Counted from the stretch's first letter, positions 1-8,401 are shown. The stretch: 13,882 nt of DNA from Anaerolineaceae bacterium (GCA_021107195.1 JAIOTF010000148.1:1-13882), one strand, 5' to 3'. Notes: generated from the sequence alone by a model not told the origin. A program made the numbers and translations.

Positions 1-1
1 C

Positions 2-658
2 AATGATCTGCTCGCAGAAGATGATGCAGCAGACACCGCACAGCCAGTGCCCATCGTGGAAGAGGGGAGTATCACTTCCGATGAGGAGGCCAGCCAAAAG
101 AGCTCAAACGACCTGCTTGAAGCCGGCGAATCCTCAATCTTCATCCGCTCTTTGGAGGCCAAACCCTTGCCCAAAGGGAGATACGCGATTCTTATCCCTG
201 GATTTGAAGATCACCAAATTGTCCTGAAACCCTCCTCCCTATCCAGAGCCAGGCTGTTCTTCGACGGCAAGCTGGTGAAAAAAGAAAAACGCAGCAAAAC
301 ATATCAACTGACCAGTGTCGAAGGGCTGATCGCCAAAGTCGAGATGCGGCCCAGCCTGCTTGATCCATTACCCCAGGTTTGGGTAGATGGAGAAAAGATC
401 ATCCTGGCCCCGTCCATCAAATGGTATCAATGGGCCTGGATGGGAATCCCCTTGATCGCATTGGTTGTTTTAGGTGGTGCGATTGGCGCCATTTTTGGCA
501 TCACTACCTTACTTTTCAACATTCAGATATTCCGCTCCCGGCTTCCAGCGGCTTTGCGCTACGTCTTCACGTTTCTCATCACCCTGGCAGCGGTTGCCGT
601 GTATCTGGTGGCAGCGGCCTATCTTTCAAATATGCTGCAAGGGTATGCAAGCGTCTAG
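2..658 (+). CDS. C-terminal part of an unrecognised membrane-anchored protein (5' end outside the window)
   Basis: The frame is open from base 2 with no stop upstream of the GTG at 47, so I read this as the 3' part of a longer gene and not as a gene starting at 47. About 218 residues are visible. The first 45 are acidic and Ser/Ala/Asp/Glu-rich, like a flexible linker. About 90 residues of alternating hydrophobic and charged sequence follow, probably a small beta-rich domain. Two hydrophobic helices come last, at roughly residues 148-172 and 184-210 of the visible part, joined by a short basic loop (FRSR). I recognise no catalytic motif or family. It converges on the long minus-strand operon, with about 200 bases between the stops. 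I see no plus-strand terminator with a U tract after it. Function unknown; coding status is well supported by frame length and composition. Confidence 0.75.
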   Translation, partial: NDLLAEDDAADTAQPVPIVEEGSITSDEEASQKSSNDLLEAGESSIFIRSLEAKPLPKGRYAILIPGFEDHQIVLKPSSLSRARLFFDGKLVKKEKRSKTYQLTSVEGLIAKVEMRPSLLDPLPQVWVDGEKIILAPSIKWYQWAWMGIPLIALVVLGGAIGAIFGITTLLFNIQIFRSRLPAALRYVFTFLITLAAVAVYLVAAAYLSNMLQGYASV

Positions 659-813
659 TAAACAATCCATAGATGCGTACCAAACCTCAAACCCCAATTG
701 CACAAATCCAACAGGATGCAGTGAGATCGCAGCCCAACTCCAACACTTGTGATCCTCTCTTCCGTCCGGGCTTTCAGCACTGATCCTGATGTTTTTCCAA
801 AAGAAAACCTGAC

Positions 814-841
814 AAAAAAAGTCCCCGGCGAACCGGGGACT
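814..841 (-). terminator. Rho-independent terminator of the long minus-strand operon
   Basis: Bases 820-828 and 833-841 form a perfect 9-bp GC-rich stem (AGTCCCCGG on the plus strand) around a 4-base loop (CGAA). On the minus strand the stem is followed at once by seven Ts (plus-strand A run 814-820). It lies 22 bases past the stop of the PLP enzyme gene ending at 864, so it ends transcription of that gene and probably of the whole operon. On the plus strand the stem has no T tract after it, so it should not act as an intrinsic terminator for the convergent gene ending at 658. Confidence 0.92.
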
Positions 842-863
842 GATTGCTCCAAAAACGTGATGT

Positions 864-2342
864 TTATTTGTTGTTCTTGAGCAAACCAACGCGATCGTTG
901 AACTCGGTGATCAAAGCATCCATTTCTTCAATCTGACCGTGGAAGTCAGTCCAGTAACTTGGATCGTACCACTGGTCCTGAATCTCTTCGTAGGTCTTGC
1001 CCTGCTGCTCAACCCAGGTGTAATACTTGAGGTTGTGCACACGGCGGCGGTCTGCGTAGGTCAGCTCGATCAAATTATCGGTGCCTTCGCCAAGCAGGCT
1101 GGCAGCGTAATCAGCGGCAGCGGTGGTCTCTTTGTATTCGCCAAAATCACGGCGGTATTCTTCAACGCGGGTATTGTAAAGTTCCATTGAATCGGTTAAA
1201 ACGGTCAACAGCACATCATTCTCGCCCAGCTCATAGTACTTGGCCATCTTGATACAGGACAGCACATTGGCAATGCTGGAGAGACCGAGCAGATCAAGCT
1301 GTGAAACCACGTCTTCAGGAACACCCTGGCTGACCAGATATTCCTTGCCTTCCGGCTCATTGAAGAGGCGTGTGACGTTGACCACATCGTTGTCGTCAAT
1401 GGCGACGAGCATATCGGTGTTCTTCACATTGTGGATCCACGGCACGTGCTTGTCGCCGATGCCTTCGATACGGTGGGCGCCGAAGCCGTTCTCCATGAGG
1501 GTCGGGCACTGCAAAGCTTCGCTTGCGCAAACTTTACTGGTGGGGAAGATCTCTTTCATGTAATCACCGCAGCCGATGGTTCCGGCAGAACCAGTGGTCA
1601 ATGCCAAACCGAAGTAACGATCTTTCGGACCTAATTCCTTTTCCAACACTTCTTCCATAGCGTGACCAGTCATCTCATAATGCCACAGGTAGTTGCCAAA
1701 CTCATCAAACTGGTTGAAAATGACCAGATTTTCGCCAGTAGCGCGCAGTTCCCAGCACTTGTCGAAGATTTCTTTCACGTTGGATTCTGAACCGGGGGTA
1801 GCAATCACTTCACCAGCCACCTTGGACAACCAGGTGAAGCGTTCCTGACTCATGCCTTCGGGAAGGATGGCAACCGATTCGCAGGAAAGCAGGGTCGAGT
1901 CGTAGGCACCGCCGCGGCAGTAGTTGCCGGTGGAGGGCCAGACAGCCTTCTGGGTTTCGGGGTCAAACTGACCGGTCACCAAACGGGGAACCAGGCAGCC
2001 AAAGGTTGCGCCAACTTTGTGGGCACCGGTGGGGAACCATTTGCCAACCAGGCAGATAATGCGGGCATCCACGCCAGTAATGCTCTTGGGCAGCTCAATG
2101 TAGTTCACGCCGCCAAACCCACCGCCGGAAGCAACAGGCTGGTTCTTCCAGGTGATGCGGAAGAGGTTGCGGGAGGTAATATCCCATAAACCAATCTTGG
2201 ACAATTCTTCCTTGATGCTTGCGGGAATCAAGTCAGGGTTTTTCTGCTGTGCGAAGGTAGGAATAATAATATTCTTTTCGCGGGCGCGGTTTACTGCGCC
2301 TTTCAATTTCTCTTCATACACAGTTAAATCAATTTTAGCCAT
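864..2342 (-). CDS. Fold-type II PLP-dependent enzyme of an uncharacterised 490-residue family (often annotated 'PLP-dependent protein, beta subunit')
   Basis: A 492-residue cytosolic enzyme of the cysteine synthase/tryptophan synthase-beta fold. Visible motifs: the probable Schiff-base lysine K109 in GAHKVGAT, the substrate-binding asparagine loop STGN at 137-140, and a glycine-rich PLP-phosphate loop GSAGTIG at 251-257. After about residue 400 there is an extra C-terminal region with a conserved-looking HNLKYYTWVEQQGK segment (437-449) that ordinary cysteine or threonine synthases lack. The family is about 100 residues longer than cysteine synthase or diaminopropionate ammonia-lyase. The start is well placed: GAGGAG and AAGGA lie just upstream of the ATG. 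It is the last gene of the operon, 21 bases after the glycosyltransferase. The reaction is unknown. A beta-elimination or deamination of an amino acid is the natural guess from the fold, and a link to the carbamoyltransferase/kinase genes is inference from context. Confidence 0.88.
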   Translation of the reverse strand: MAKIDLTVYEEKLKGAVNRAREKNIIIPTFAQQKNPDLIPASIKEELSKIGLWDITSRNLFRITWKNQPVASGGGFGGVNYIELPKSITGVDARIICLVGKWFPTGAHKVGATFGCLVPRLVTGQFDPETQKAVWPSTGNYCRGGAYDSTLLSCESVAILPEGMSQERFTWLSKVAGEVIATPGSESNVKEIFDKCWELRATGENLVIFNQFDEFGNYLWHYEMTGHAMEEVLEKELGPKDRYFGLALTTGSAGTIGCGDYMKEIFPTSKVCASEALQCPTLMENGFGAHRIEGIGDKHVPWIHNVKNTDMLVAIDDNDVVNVTRLFNEPEGKEYLVSQGVPEDVVSQLDLLGLSSIANVLSCIKMAKYYELGENDVLLTVLTDSMELYNTRVEEYRRDFGEYKETTAAADYAASLLGEGTDNLIELTYADRRRVHNLKYYTWVEQQGKTYEEIQDQWYDPSYWTDFHGQIEEMDALITEFNDRVGLLKNNK

Positions 2343-2363
2343 TCCTTTTTACTCCTCAAAACT

Positions 2364-3305
2364 CTATGAATTGGATTGATCGGAAGGTCCCTCACTGACA
2401 ATATAAAGAGGTCGTCCCTTCACTTCGTCGTAGATCCGGCCGATATATTCGCCGAGAATCCCTAAAGAAATTAACTGCACGCCGCCCAAAAACAACACGG
2501 CGCTTAATGTGGTTGCCTGTCCGTAAAATGCCTGACTGCCGGAAAGACGCATAATAATCACCACAATGATGGACAAAATGCTGATTGCTGCTGAAATAAA
2601 ACCCATGTATGTAGCAATCTGCAACGGTACATACGAAAAACCAGTGATGGCATTCAATGCAAGAACAAGCATCTTGCGCAACGGGTATTTGGTCGTTCCG
2701 GCATATCGAGGTGCCCGTTTGTACGGTACACCGATCTGGCGAAACCCCGCCCAGGAAGACATACCACGCAGGAAACGATGCCGCTCCCGCATTTGACCCA
2801 TCACATCCACTACCTGGCGGTCCAACAAGCGAAAATCGCCGGTATCCAGGGGAATGTTGACATCAGTGATGCGGAAGATCAAACGGTAGAACAAGGATGC
2901 GGAGGTCTTTTTGAACCAGGTTTCACCCTCGCGCTCTGCACGCACGGCATACACTACCTGATAGCCTTCCCGCCATTTTTCGATCAACTGTAAAATGACC
3001 TCTGGGGGGTCTTGCAGGTCAGCATCCACAACAACCACCGCCTGGCCACGGCTGTAATCCATGCCAGCCGTTACCGCAATCTGATGGCCAAAATTGCGGG
3101 CGAAGATCACCGGGCGTACACGCTCATCTGTGGCAGCCATTTGGCGGATCTTGTCGGTTGAACCATCGCTTGAACCGTCATCAACCAGCACCAGTTCCCA
3201 GGCTTCGCCGCTTGAATCCATCACCTTGCAAATCTGGCGATAGAGTTCATCCAGCGATTCGGTCTCGTTATAAACTGGCGCAATGATCGTATAAACAGGT
3301 TGCAT
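2364..3305 (-). CDS. GT2 glycosyltransferase of the polyprenyl-phosphate glucosyltransferase type (GtrB/CsbB/DPM1-like)
   Basis: A 313-residue enzyme from the ATG at 3305, which gives the usual family start (MQPVYTIIAPVYNE). An in-frame TTG at 3323 would add six residues and is less likely. The N-terminal GT-A domain shows PVYNE near residue 10, VDDGSSD near 41, and VDADLQDP near 98 (the metal and nucleotide-sugar DxD region), then the GDFRLLDR segment typical of this subfamily. Two membrane helices follow at about 230-255 and 265-290, and the C-terminal RPLYIV tail is characteristic. Such enzymes move a sugar from UDP- or GDP-sugar to undecaprenyl or dolichyl phosphate at the inner face of the membrane, for use by GT-C enzymes or flippases. 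It lies 20 bases after the threonine synthase-like gene and 21 bases before the PLP enzyme gene, so it is co-transcribed with them although its job appears unrelated. Confidence 0.9.
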   Translation of the reverse strand: MQPVYTIIAPVYNETESLDELYRQICKVMDSSGEAWELVLVDDGSSDGSTDKIRQMAATDERVRPVIFARNFGHQIAVTAGMDYSRGQAVVVVDADLQDPPEVILQLIEKWREGYQVVYAVRAEREGETWFKKTSASLFYRLIFRITDVNIPLDTGDFRLLDRQVVDVMGQMRERHRFLRGMSSWAGFRQIGVPYKRAPRYAGTTKYPLRKMLVLALNAITGFSYVPLQIATYMGFISAAISILSIIVVIIMRLSGSQAFYGQATTLSAVLFLGGVQLISLGILGEYIGRIYDEVKGRPLYIVSEGPSDQSNS

Positions 3306-3325
3306 CTCGTGTTTTCCAGTCAACT

Positions 3326-4573
3326 CTATTTATCCAGATATGCCTGCAAAGCTTCCATTGAAGGCTTAATAATGGGGGCTTCTTCCACAGATTTCATGGC
3401 AGACTTGACATCTTTAAGCCCGCTGCCAGTGTTCATCAACAACACCGGATCGTCACCTGTAATCTGCCCGGTTTCCAGGGCCTTGACCAGACCAGCATAG
3501 GAAGTGGAGCCAGCCGGTTCAGCAAAGATACCCACCTTGCCCAAAGCAGCAATACCCTTGATGATCTCATCATCGGTAACTAAAATGTAAGCACCATTGG
3601 TCTCTGTGGCGGCCCGTACTGCCCGTACGCCATCACGCGGCAGGTCAACGGAGATGCTGTCAGCCAATGTTGTGGCGGAAACGGCTTCGATCTCTTCGGT
3701 TCCAGCCAGGTAAGCATTGGCAATTGCGGCCGAACCTTCAGACTGAATGCCAAAGATGCGCGGCATCTGCTTCAGCCAACCCAATTCTTTCAGGTCTTTG
3801 AAACCTTTGTGAATACCGGAAATGATGTTGCCATCGCCAACGGAAACGAACACGCACAACGGCTTGTCCAACTCTTCGACCAACAACACCTGTTCCCAAA
3901 TCTCAAAAGCGGCTGTCTTCTTGCCTTCTGCGGTAAAGGGGTTGTAACCGGTATTGCGGCAATACCATCCAAAGGCTTCGGATGCTTCAATGGTCAGATC
4001 AAAAGCGTTGTCATAGGTGCCATCCACCAACATCACCTGTGCACCAAAGACCAGCAATTGGGCGATCTTGGCCGGAGGAGCGCTCTTGGGGGCAAAGATA
4101 ACATCTTTCTGCCCTACAGCAGCGGACATGCCTGCCAACGCCGCACCAGCATTTCCGGTGGAGGCTGTTACCACAACTTCGGCGCCAATTTCACGCGCGC
4201 GGGCAACAACAACAGCACTTGCGCGGTCTTTGAAAGATGCAGTAGCCTGGCGGCCTTCATCCTTGACCCACAACTGCTTCATGCCCAGCTCTTTCCGCAT
4301 AGCAGGCGGCGCATATGTCGGCGTCCAGCCAGCGGCACGCAACGGAGTTCCCTCACAGCCAGGATCATCTACCGGTAACAGTGGCAAATAGCGCCAAATG
4401 GAGGTGTCACGGCTGCTGGTGATGTCCTCAATACTACAATTCTTCTTGATGCCTTCATAATCCAAAACCACGTTCAGATTTCCGCCATCATCAGGGCAAA
4501 CATAGGTTACTTCTTCAGGTCCGTACTGCTTCCCACATAGGGAGCATTGGTATCCAACGAATTTTTTTGTCAT
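3326..4573 (-). CDS. Threonine synthase-like PLP enzyme with an N-terminal partial zinc ribbon
   Basis: A 415-residue fold-type II PLP enzyme. The N-terminus has a zinc-ribbon-like segment (C10, C13, C26), but the expected fourth cysteine in the CPxCGG position is Asp (CPDDGG). The catalytic domain shows the PLP lysine K115 in ASFKDRA, the asparagine loop STGNAGAAL at 138-146, the phosphate loop GDGNIISG at 246-253, and the late FAEPAGSTS segment. All are typical of ThrC, which converts O-phosphohomoserine to threonine and phosphate. Length and motif order fit ThrC. However, no homoserine dehydrogenase or homoserine kinase gene is nearby. The gene sits 30 bases behind an importer permease and in one operon with a second PLP enzyme. 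It may be a true ThrC carried in this operon, or a paralogue acting on another amino acid such as a diamino acid or serine derivative. The ATG at 4573 follows AGAGGAT. A thrC-type name would be annotation by similarity only. Confidence 0.88.
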   Translation of the reverse strand: MTKKFVGYQCSLCGKQYGPEEVTYVCPDDGGNLNVVLDYEGIKKNCSIEDITSSRDTSIWRYLPLLPVDDPGCEGTPLRAAGWTPTYAPPAMRKELGMKQLWVKDEGRQATASFKDRASAVVVARAREIGAEVVVTASTGNAGAALAGMSAAVGQKDVIFAPKSAPPAKIAQLLVFGAQVMLVDGTYDNAFDLTIEASEAFGWYCRNTGYNPFTAEGKKTAAFEIWEQVLLVEELDKPLCVFVSVGDGNIISGIHKGFKDLKELGWLKQMPRIFGIQSEGSAAIANAYLAGTEEIEAVSATTLADSISVDLPRDGVRAVRAATETNGAYILVTDDEIIKGIAALGKVGIFAEPAGSTSYAGLVKALETGQITGDDPVLLMNTGSGLKDVKSAMKSVEEAPIIKPSMEALQAYLDK

Positions 4574-4603
4574 ATCCTCTGCCTATATTATGAATAGTTT
4601 GTT

Positions 4604-5572
4604 TTATAAGCCGCGTTGACCGCGGATGTATGGTAAACCGAGCGCTGCCGGCGAACCAACTCGCTTACGGTTGGCCTCGCGTGAACCAATGATCAAAACG
4701 ATCACAGTGAAAGCATAAGGCAGCATCTTGAGGAAAAAGCCGTAATACGGATTGTAATAAAAAGGATTGGCAAAACCGAGCAGCAGCATCGGGCCCTGAA
4801 TGTCCAGCACCAGACGGCGCAGCGCACCAAAGATGTAACCGCCAAAAGCAGCGCGGATCGGGTTCCATTGGGCAAAGATCACCAAACCAACAGCTATCCA
4901 ACCCTGCCCGGAAGTGGTCTTCTCCGCAAAAAATCCAGGAGAAATTGCCAATGAAATGGCTGCACCACCCAAGCCGGCCAGCAGGCCGCCCACGAAAATG
5001 TAGAAATAACGCATGCCGAAAACATTGATACCCTGCGCATCCACTGCTGAAGGATACTCACCCACAGCGCGCAGGTGCATGCCGGGTCGCGTGCGGTTGA
5101 TAAAGTACCAGGCTAACGGGACCATCAGGTAACCAACGTAGACCAATGCGCTGTGGCCGGCAAAGAAAACATCACCGATGAAAGGAATTTGCGAGAGCAA
5201 TGGAATGTCGAACTTGGGGATCAAGGGAACACCCACGAGACTGTTCAACCCCTCTCCAAGCACCAGACTGATACCCGTTGCCAGGAAATTCAAAGAAAGG
5301 CCGCTGACAACCTGATCGGCTTGCAAAGTCACAGTAATAAAAGCATGTACCTGGCTGACCAAACCTGCGGCCAGCATGCCAAACAAGATGCCAATCCAGG
5401 GATTCCCGAATTTATTTGACATGGCATACGAAGTCATTGCCCCCAGCAGCATCATACCTTCTACGCCCAGGTTCAAAATACCGGAACGCTCTGTCAGAAT
5501 TTCACCCAGGGTTGCAAACAGGAGAGCTGTGCCGGTTGCGACACCGGCCTGTAAAATGATCGCTAAATTCAT
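4604..5572 (-). CDS. ABC importer permease, second subunit (BPD_transp_2; YufQ/NupQ type)
   Basis: A 322-residue polytopic inner-membrane protein with roughly 8-10 hydrophobic segments. It carries the family hallmark near the start, GEILTERSGILNLGVEGMM (residues 23-41), and the cytoplasmic-loop motif GEYPSAVDAQGINV (about 191-204). This is the shorter of the two permeases that pair in BMP-type importers (Bacillus YufQ, now NupQ). It forms the translocation pore with the product of the preceding gene and is driven by the ATPase from 8285-6702. The ATG at 5572 comes three bases after the preceding stop, and its ribosome site AGGAGGAG lies inside the last codons of that gene, so the two are translationally coupled. 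The substrate cannot be read from the permease; nucleosides or purine-related compounds are the family's usual cargo. Confidence 0.93.
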   Translation of the reverse strand: MNLAIILQAGVATGTALLFATLGEILTERSGILNLGVEGMMLLGAMTSYAMSNKFGNPWIGILFGMLAAGLVSQVHAFITVTLQADQVVSGLSLNFLATGISLVLGEGLNSLVGVPLIPKFDIPLLSQIPFIGDVFFAGHSALVYVGYLMVPLAWYFINRTRPGMHLRAVGEYPSAVDAQGINVFGMRYFYIFVGGLLAGLGGAAISLAISPGFFAEKTTSGQGWIAVGLVIFAQWNPIRAAFGGYIFGALRRLVLDIQGPMLLLGFANPFYYNPYYGFFLKMLPYAFTVIVLIIGSREANRKRVGSPAALGLPYIRGQRGL

Positions 5573-5575
5573 AGT

Positions 5576-6709
5576 CTACTCCTCCTTCCGGCGCGCAAAG
5601 TAGATTCGATAGCGCATGAAAAAGTCACTGGCGATCAGGAAAACCATGATCACGCCCTGGATCATAGTGGGTACGCCACTCGGTTGAATTTCGCGGCCCG
5701 CCAGGATCAATGCACCAAACAGGACTGAAACCAATAAAACTGCAAAAGGATTCAACTTTGCCAGCCAGGCGATGATGATCGCTGTAAACCCATACCCGGG
5801 CGAGATGTGACCTTGCAAGCGATGCACCACGCCGGTGATCTCGGACATACCAGCCAGACCGGCCAAAGCACCGGAAAGCGACATGACCAGGATGATATTG
5901 CGGGCAATCGGAATACCCGCATATTCTGCAGCTTTGGGGTTATCACCAATCAGGCGGATTTCGTAGCCCCATTGGCTTTTGTACAAGATCAACCATACAA
6001 CGACCGCAGCGATGATGGCAAACACCAGACCAAAGTGCACCGTCAGACCACGGAACTCCGGGATTTCTTTGGCATAATCGGCCAAGCGCGGCAGCCAGGC
6101 ATTCCGGGGAAAAACCTTGGACATCTGGAAGCCGCCCTCAGACCATTTATCATAAATAAAGTAGTTGTTCCATTCCACAGCAATATAGTTCAACATCAAC
6201 GTCGAAATAATTTCATTTACGTTTAATTTAGCCTTCAGGAAACCAGGAATAAAACCATAAATGGCGCCCATCGCGATACCGACAATCGACATAACAATAA
6301 TAAAGATCCATTGGGGGGTTTCTTCGGGCAGAATGGGAGCTAACACAACCAGGCTGGCCCCCCAGGCACCGAGGAAGAACTGCCCCTCAGCACCGATATT
6401 CCAAAGACGCATGCGGAAGGCGACCGTGCAGGCCAGGCCGGTCAGCATCAGGGGGATGGCTTTGACCATCGTGTCAGAAAAGACACCCACGCTGCCAAAG
6501 GATGAGCGGGCAATGTGAGCATAGGCGCGCCAGGGCTCGCCGCCGGCTGCGGCAATGATCCCGGCTCCCACGAGTAATGCGAGCACAACCGCCAGGAACG
6601 ACAACATCGAAGAAAACCAGCCGGACGGGCTTTTCAAACGCGGCTCAATCTTCAACTTGAATGGGAATCTCCCCTTGGGTGAGATGTTTGACGTCATAGA
6701 TTCACTCAT
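5576..6709 (-). CDS. ABC importer permease, first subunit (BPD_transp_2; YufP/NupP type)
   Basis: A 377-residue polytopic membrane protein with a cytoplasmic N-terminus of about 30 residues, then about ten hydrophobic segments. Recognisable family segments include the RLWNIGAEGQFFLGAWGA loop (about 101-118), LNVNEIISTLMLNYIAVEW (about 163-181) and GDNPKAAEYAGI (about 256-267), all typical of the longer permease of BMP-type importers (Bacillus YufP/NupP). It overlaps the upstream ATPase gene by 8 bases (ATGAGTGA), with GGAGAAG 5 bases before the ATG, so translation is coupled. It partners with the 322-residue permease directly downstream. The overlap and 3-base spacing of ATPase, permease 1 and permease 2 are the standard order for this transporter family. 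Confidence 0.93.
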   Translation of the reverse strand: MSESMTSNISPKGRFPFKLKIEPRLKSPSGWFSSMLSFLAVVLALLVGAGIIAAAGGEPWRAYAHIARSSFGSVGVFSDTMVKAIPLMLTGLACTVAFRMRLWNIGAEGQFFLGAWGASLVVLAPILPEETPQWIFIIVMSIVGIAMGAIYGFIPGFLKAKLNVNEIISTLMLNYIAVEWNNYFIYDKWSEGGFQMSKVFPRNAWLPRLADYAKEIPEFRGLTVHFGLVFAIIAAVVVWLILYKSQWGYEIRLIGDNPKAAEYAGIPIARNIILVMSLSGALAGLAGMSEITGVVHRLQGHISPGYGFTAIIIAWLAKLNPFAVLLVSVLFGALILAGREIQPSGVPTMIQGVIMVFLIASDFFMRYRIYFARRKEE

Positions 6710-8285
6710 TTGACTTCTCCCCTTGCAGTCGAATATCTTCCATCTGCATACCTGTCATCATCAGACCAATCTTCTCGATGTCGCCATCGGCCACTTCTCC
6801 CATGATCTCCCCTTCATAGATGACATAAATGCGGTCGCTCAGGGACAGCAATTCTTCCAGCTCTTCCGAGACCAGAAGCACTGCCGAACCAGCTTCTCTT
6901 TGCAGCAATAACAATCGCTGCACGCCTTCAATAGCACCCACATCAAGGCCGCGCGTCGGCTGCATGGCAATCAACAACTCCGGTTTTTTGGAAATCTCGC
7001 GGGCCAGGATCACTTTCTGCAAATTGCCTCCGGAGAGCAGGCGCACAGAAGTATGAACATTGGGGACGATGATATCGAAGGCCTTTTTCAATTCGCGGGC
7101 ATACTTGGTGGCAGCCGTATCATTCACCATCCAGCCTTTGCCAATCGGCTCTTCGGTGTAATTCTTCATGATCACATTGTCAGTAACGCTCAAATTGGGC
7201 GCGGTGCCGACATGCGTGCGGTCTTCAGGAATATGGGACACGCCTTTGCGAATGCCAGCCTTCGGGGACAAGTTGGTGATATCCTCGCCACCGATAATCA
7301 CCTGTCCCTCACTGGCCTTTCGCAGGCCAGTGATCACATCGGCCAGTTCGCGCTGCCCATTACCGGCAACGCCGGCCAGACCAACGATCTCCCCTGCCCG
7401 CACATTCAAGGTAATGCCATTCAATGCTTTCAAACCCTTGTTGTTCTCAGCGTGAATATTATCAACCGAAAGGATGACATCGCCAGGTTCCTGTTCATTT
7501 TTGTCTACACGAAACACAACTTCACGGCCAACCATCAGGTTTGCCAGGCCTGCGCGGGAGGTATCTGCGATGTTAATCCCGCTCGACGTGACCTTGCCCT
7601 TGCGCAGCACGGTCACCCGGTTGGAAATTGCCATCACTTCATGGAGTTTGTGGCTGATGAAAGTGATCGATTTCCCTTTTTGGGTCATGGCACGCAGGGT
7701 AACGAACAAATCATCAATTTCTGAAGGCGCCAGAACCGCTGTCGGTTCATCCATGATCAAAATTTCAGCCCCACGGTAAAGCATTTTCAGCAATTCAACC
7801 CGCTGTTGTTCACCAACCGAAAGCTGCCATATCTTTGCCCGCGGGTCAACATGCAGACCGTATTCTTCTGCCATCTGAGCGACAACTGCATCGTAGTGCG
7901 GCAAATTCAGCCTGAAACGGGGCTCGCTCAACCCAAGCAAAATATTTTCGGTCACGCTTTGCGATGGCACCAGCATAAAATGCTGATGCACCATCCCAAT
8001 CCCGGCCGCAATGGCATCGCGGGGGGAGTTGAATTTTACCTCTTTTCCGTTTACCTCAATGAGACCTTCATCCTGGCGATAAAGACCGGCCAGAATATTC
8101 ATCAGGGTGCTTTTGCCTGCGCCGTTCTCGCCCAATAGGGCATGCACTTCTCCTTCGCGCAGCTCAAAATCAACGTGATCGTTCGCCAGCACACCGGGAA
8201 AATGTTTCACAATTCCGCGCATGCAAACAACATTCCTGCATTCTCTGACTTCGTTTTCTTGATCCATCGTCGATACCATCTCCAT
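6702..8285 (-). CDS. ABC importer ATPase with two nucleotide-binding domains (YufO/NupO type)
   Basis: A 527-residue cytosolic ATPase made of two fused ABC domains, energising the permeases encoded downstream. Domain 1 is complete: Walker A GENGAGKST at 52-60, signature LSVGEQQ at 155-161, Walker B LIMDEP at 176-181, and a switch His in SHKLHE. Domain 2 is degenerate: the Walker A position reads GVAGNGQREL (305-314) with no Lys-Ser/Thr, and Walker B reads IAMQPTRGLD (439-448) in place of the usual DEPTRG, although the signature LSGGNLQ (417-423) is kept. That pattern is normal for BMP-type nucleoside importers. The start is uncertain: ATGs at 8285, 8279 and 8267 are all in frame, and only weak ribosome sites are seen. 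The 8-base overlap with the next gene shows it is one unit with the permeases. Confidence 0.94.
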   Translation of the reverse strand: MEMVSTMDQENEVRECRNVVCMRGIVKHFPGVLANDHVDFELREGEVHALLGENGAGKSTLMNILAGLYRQDEGLIEVNGKEVKFNSPRDAIAAGIGMVHQHFMLVPSQSVTENILLGLSEPRFRLNLPHYDAVVAQMAEEYGLHVDPRAKIWQLSVGEQQRVELLKMLYRGAEILIMDEPTAVLAPSEIDDLFVTLRAMTQKGKSITFISHKLHEVMAISNRVTVLRKGKVTSSGINIADTSRAGLANLMVGREVVFRVDKNEQEPGDVILSVDNIHAENNKGLKALNGITLNVRAGEIVGLAGVAGNGQRELADVITGLRKASEGQVIIGGEDITNLSPKAGIRKGVSHIPEDRTHVGTAPNLSVTDNVIMKNYTEEPIGKGWMVNDTAATKYARELKKAFDIIVPNVHTSVRLLSGGNLQKVILAREISKKPELLIAMQPTRGLDVGAIEGVQRLLLLQREAGSAVLLVSEELEELLSLSDRIYVIYEGEIMGEVADGDIEKIGLMMTGMQMEDIRLQGEKSNE

Positions 8286-8362
8286 TTTCGTCTGTCCTGC
8301 TCTGTTGAAATAAAAAGATGAATGATTGCAAAAATAAGTGAATGAGAGCGGGACGATAAGAA

Positions 8363-8387
8363 AGGGGGCAGGGAAACCCTGCCCCCT
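8363..8387 (-). terminator. Strong intergenic hairpin between the uptake lipoprotein and ATPase genes (partial terminator or mRNA-stabilising stem)
   Basis: Bases 8363-8373 and 8377-8387 form a perfect 11-bp stem (minus strand AGGGGGCAGGG, loop TTT, then its complement), followed on the minus strand by the modest tract TTCTTAT. It lies 15 bases past the lipoprotein stop and about 80 bases before the ATPase start. Importer operons often place such a stem here. It lets most transcripts stop, or be trimmed and protected, after the binding-protein gene, so that this protein is made in excess over the membrane subunits. The imperfect T tract suggests read-through and not a full stop. Confidence 0.75.
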
Positions 8388-8401
8388 GTTCAGGTCAAAC
8401 T

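Noticed and set aside
3809..4378. 189-codon plus-strand open frame antisense to the threonine synthase-like gene
   Set aside because: It is a shadow of a well-supported enzyme gene; composition and lack of context argue against coding.
7053..7724. 223-codon plus-strand open frame antisense to the ABC ATPase
   Set aside because: The minus strand here encodes a continuous ATPase with all expected motifs. The antisense translation has no recognisable features or ribosome site.
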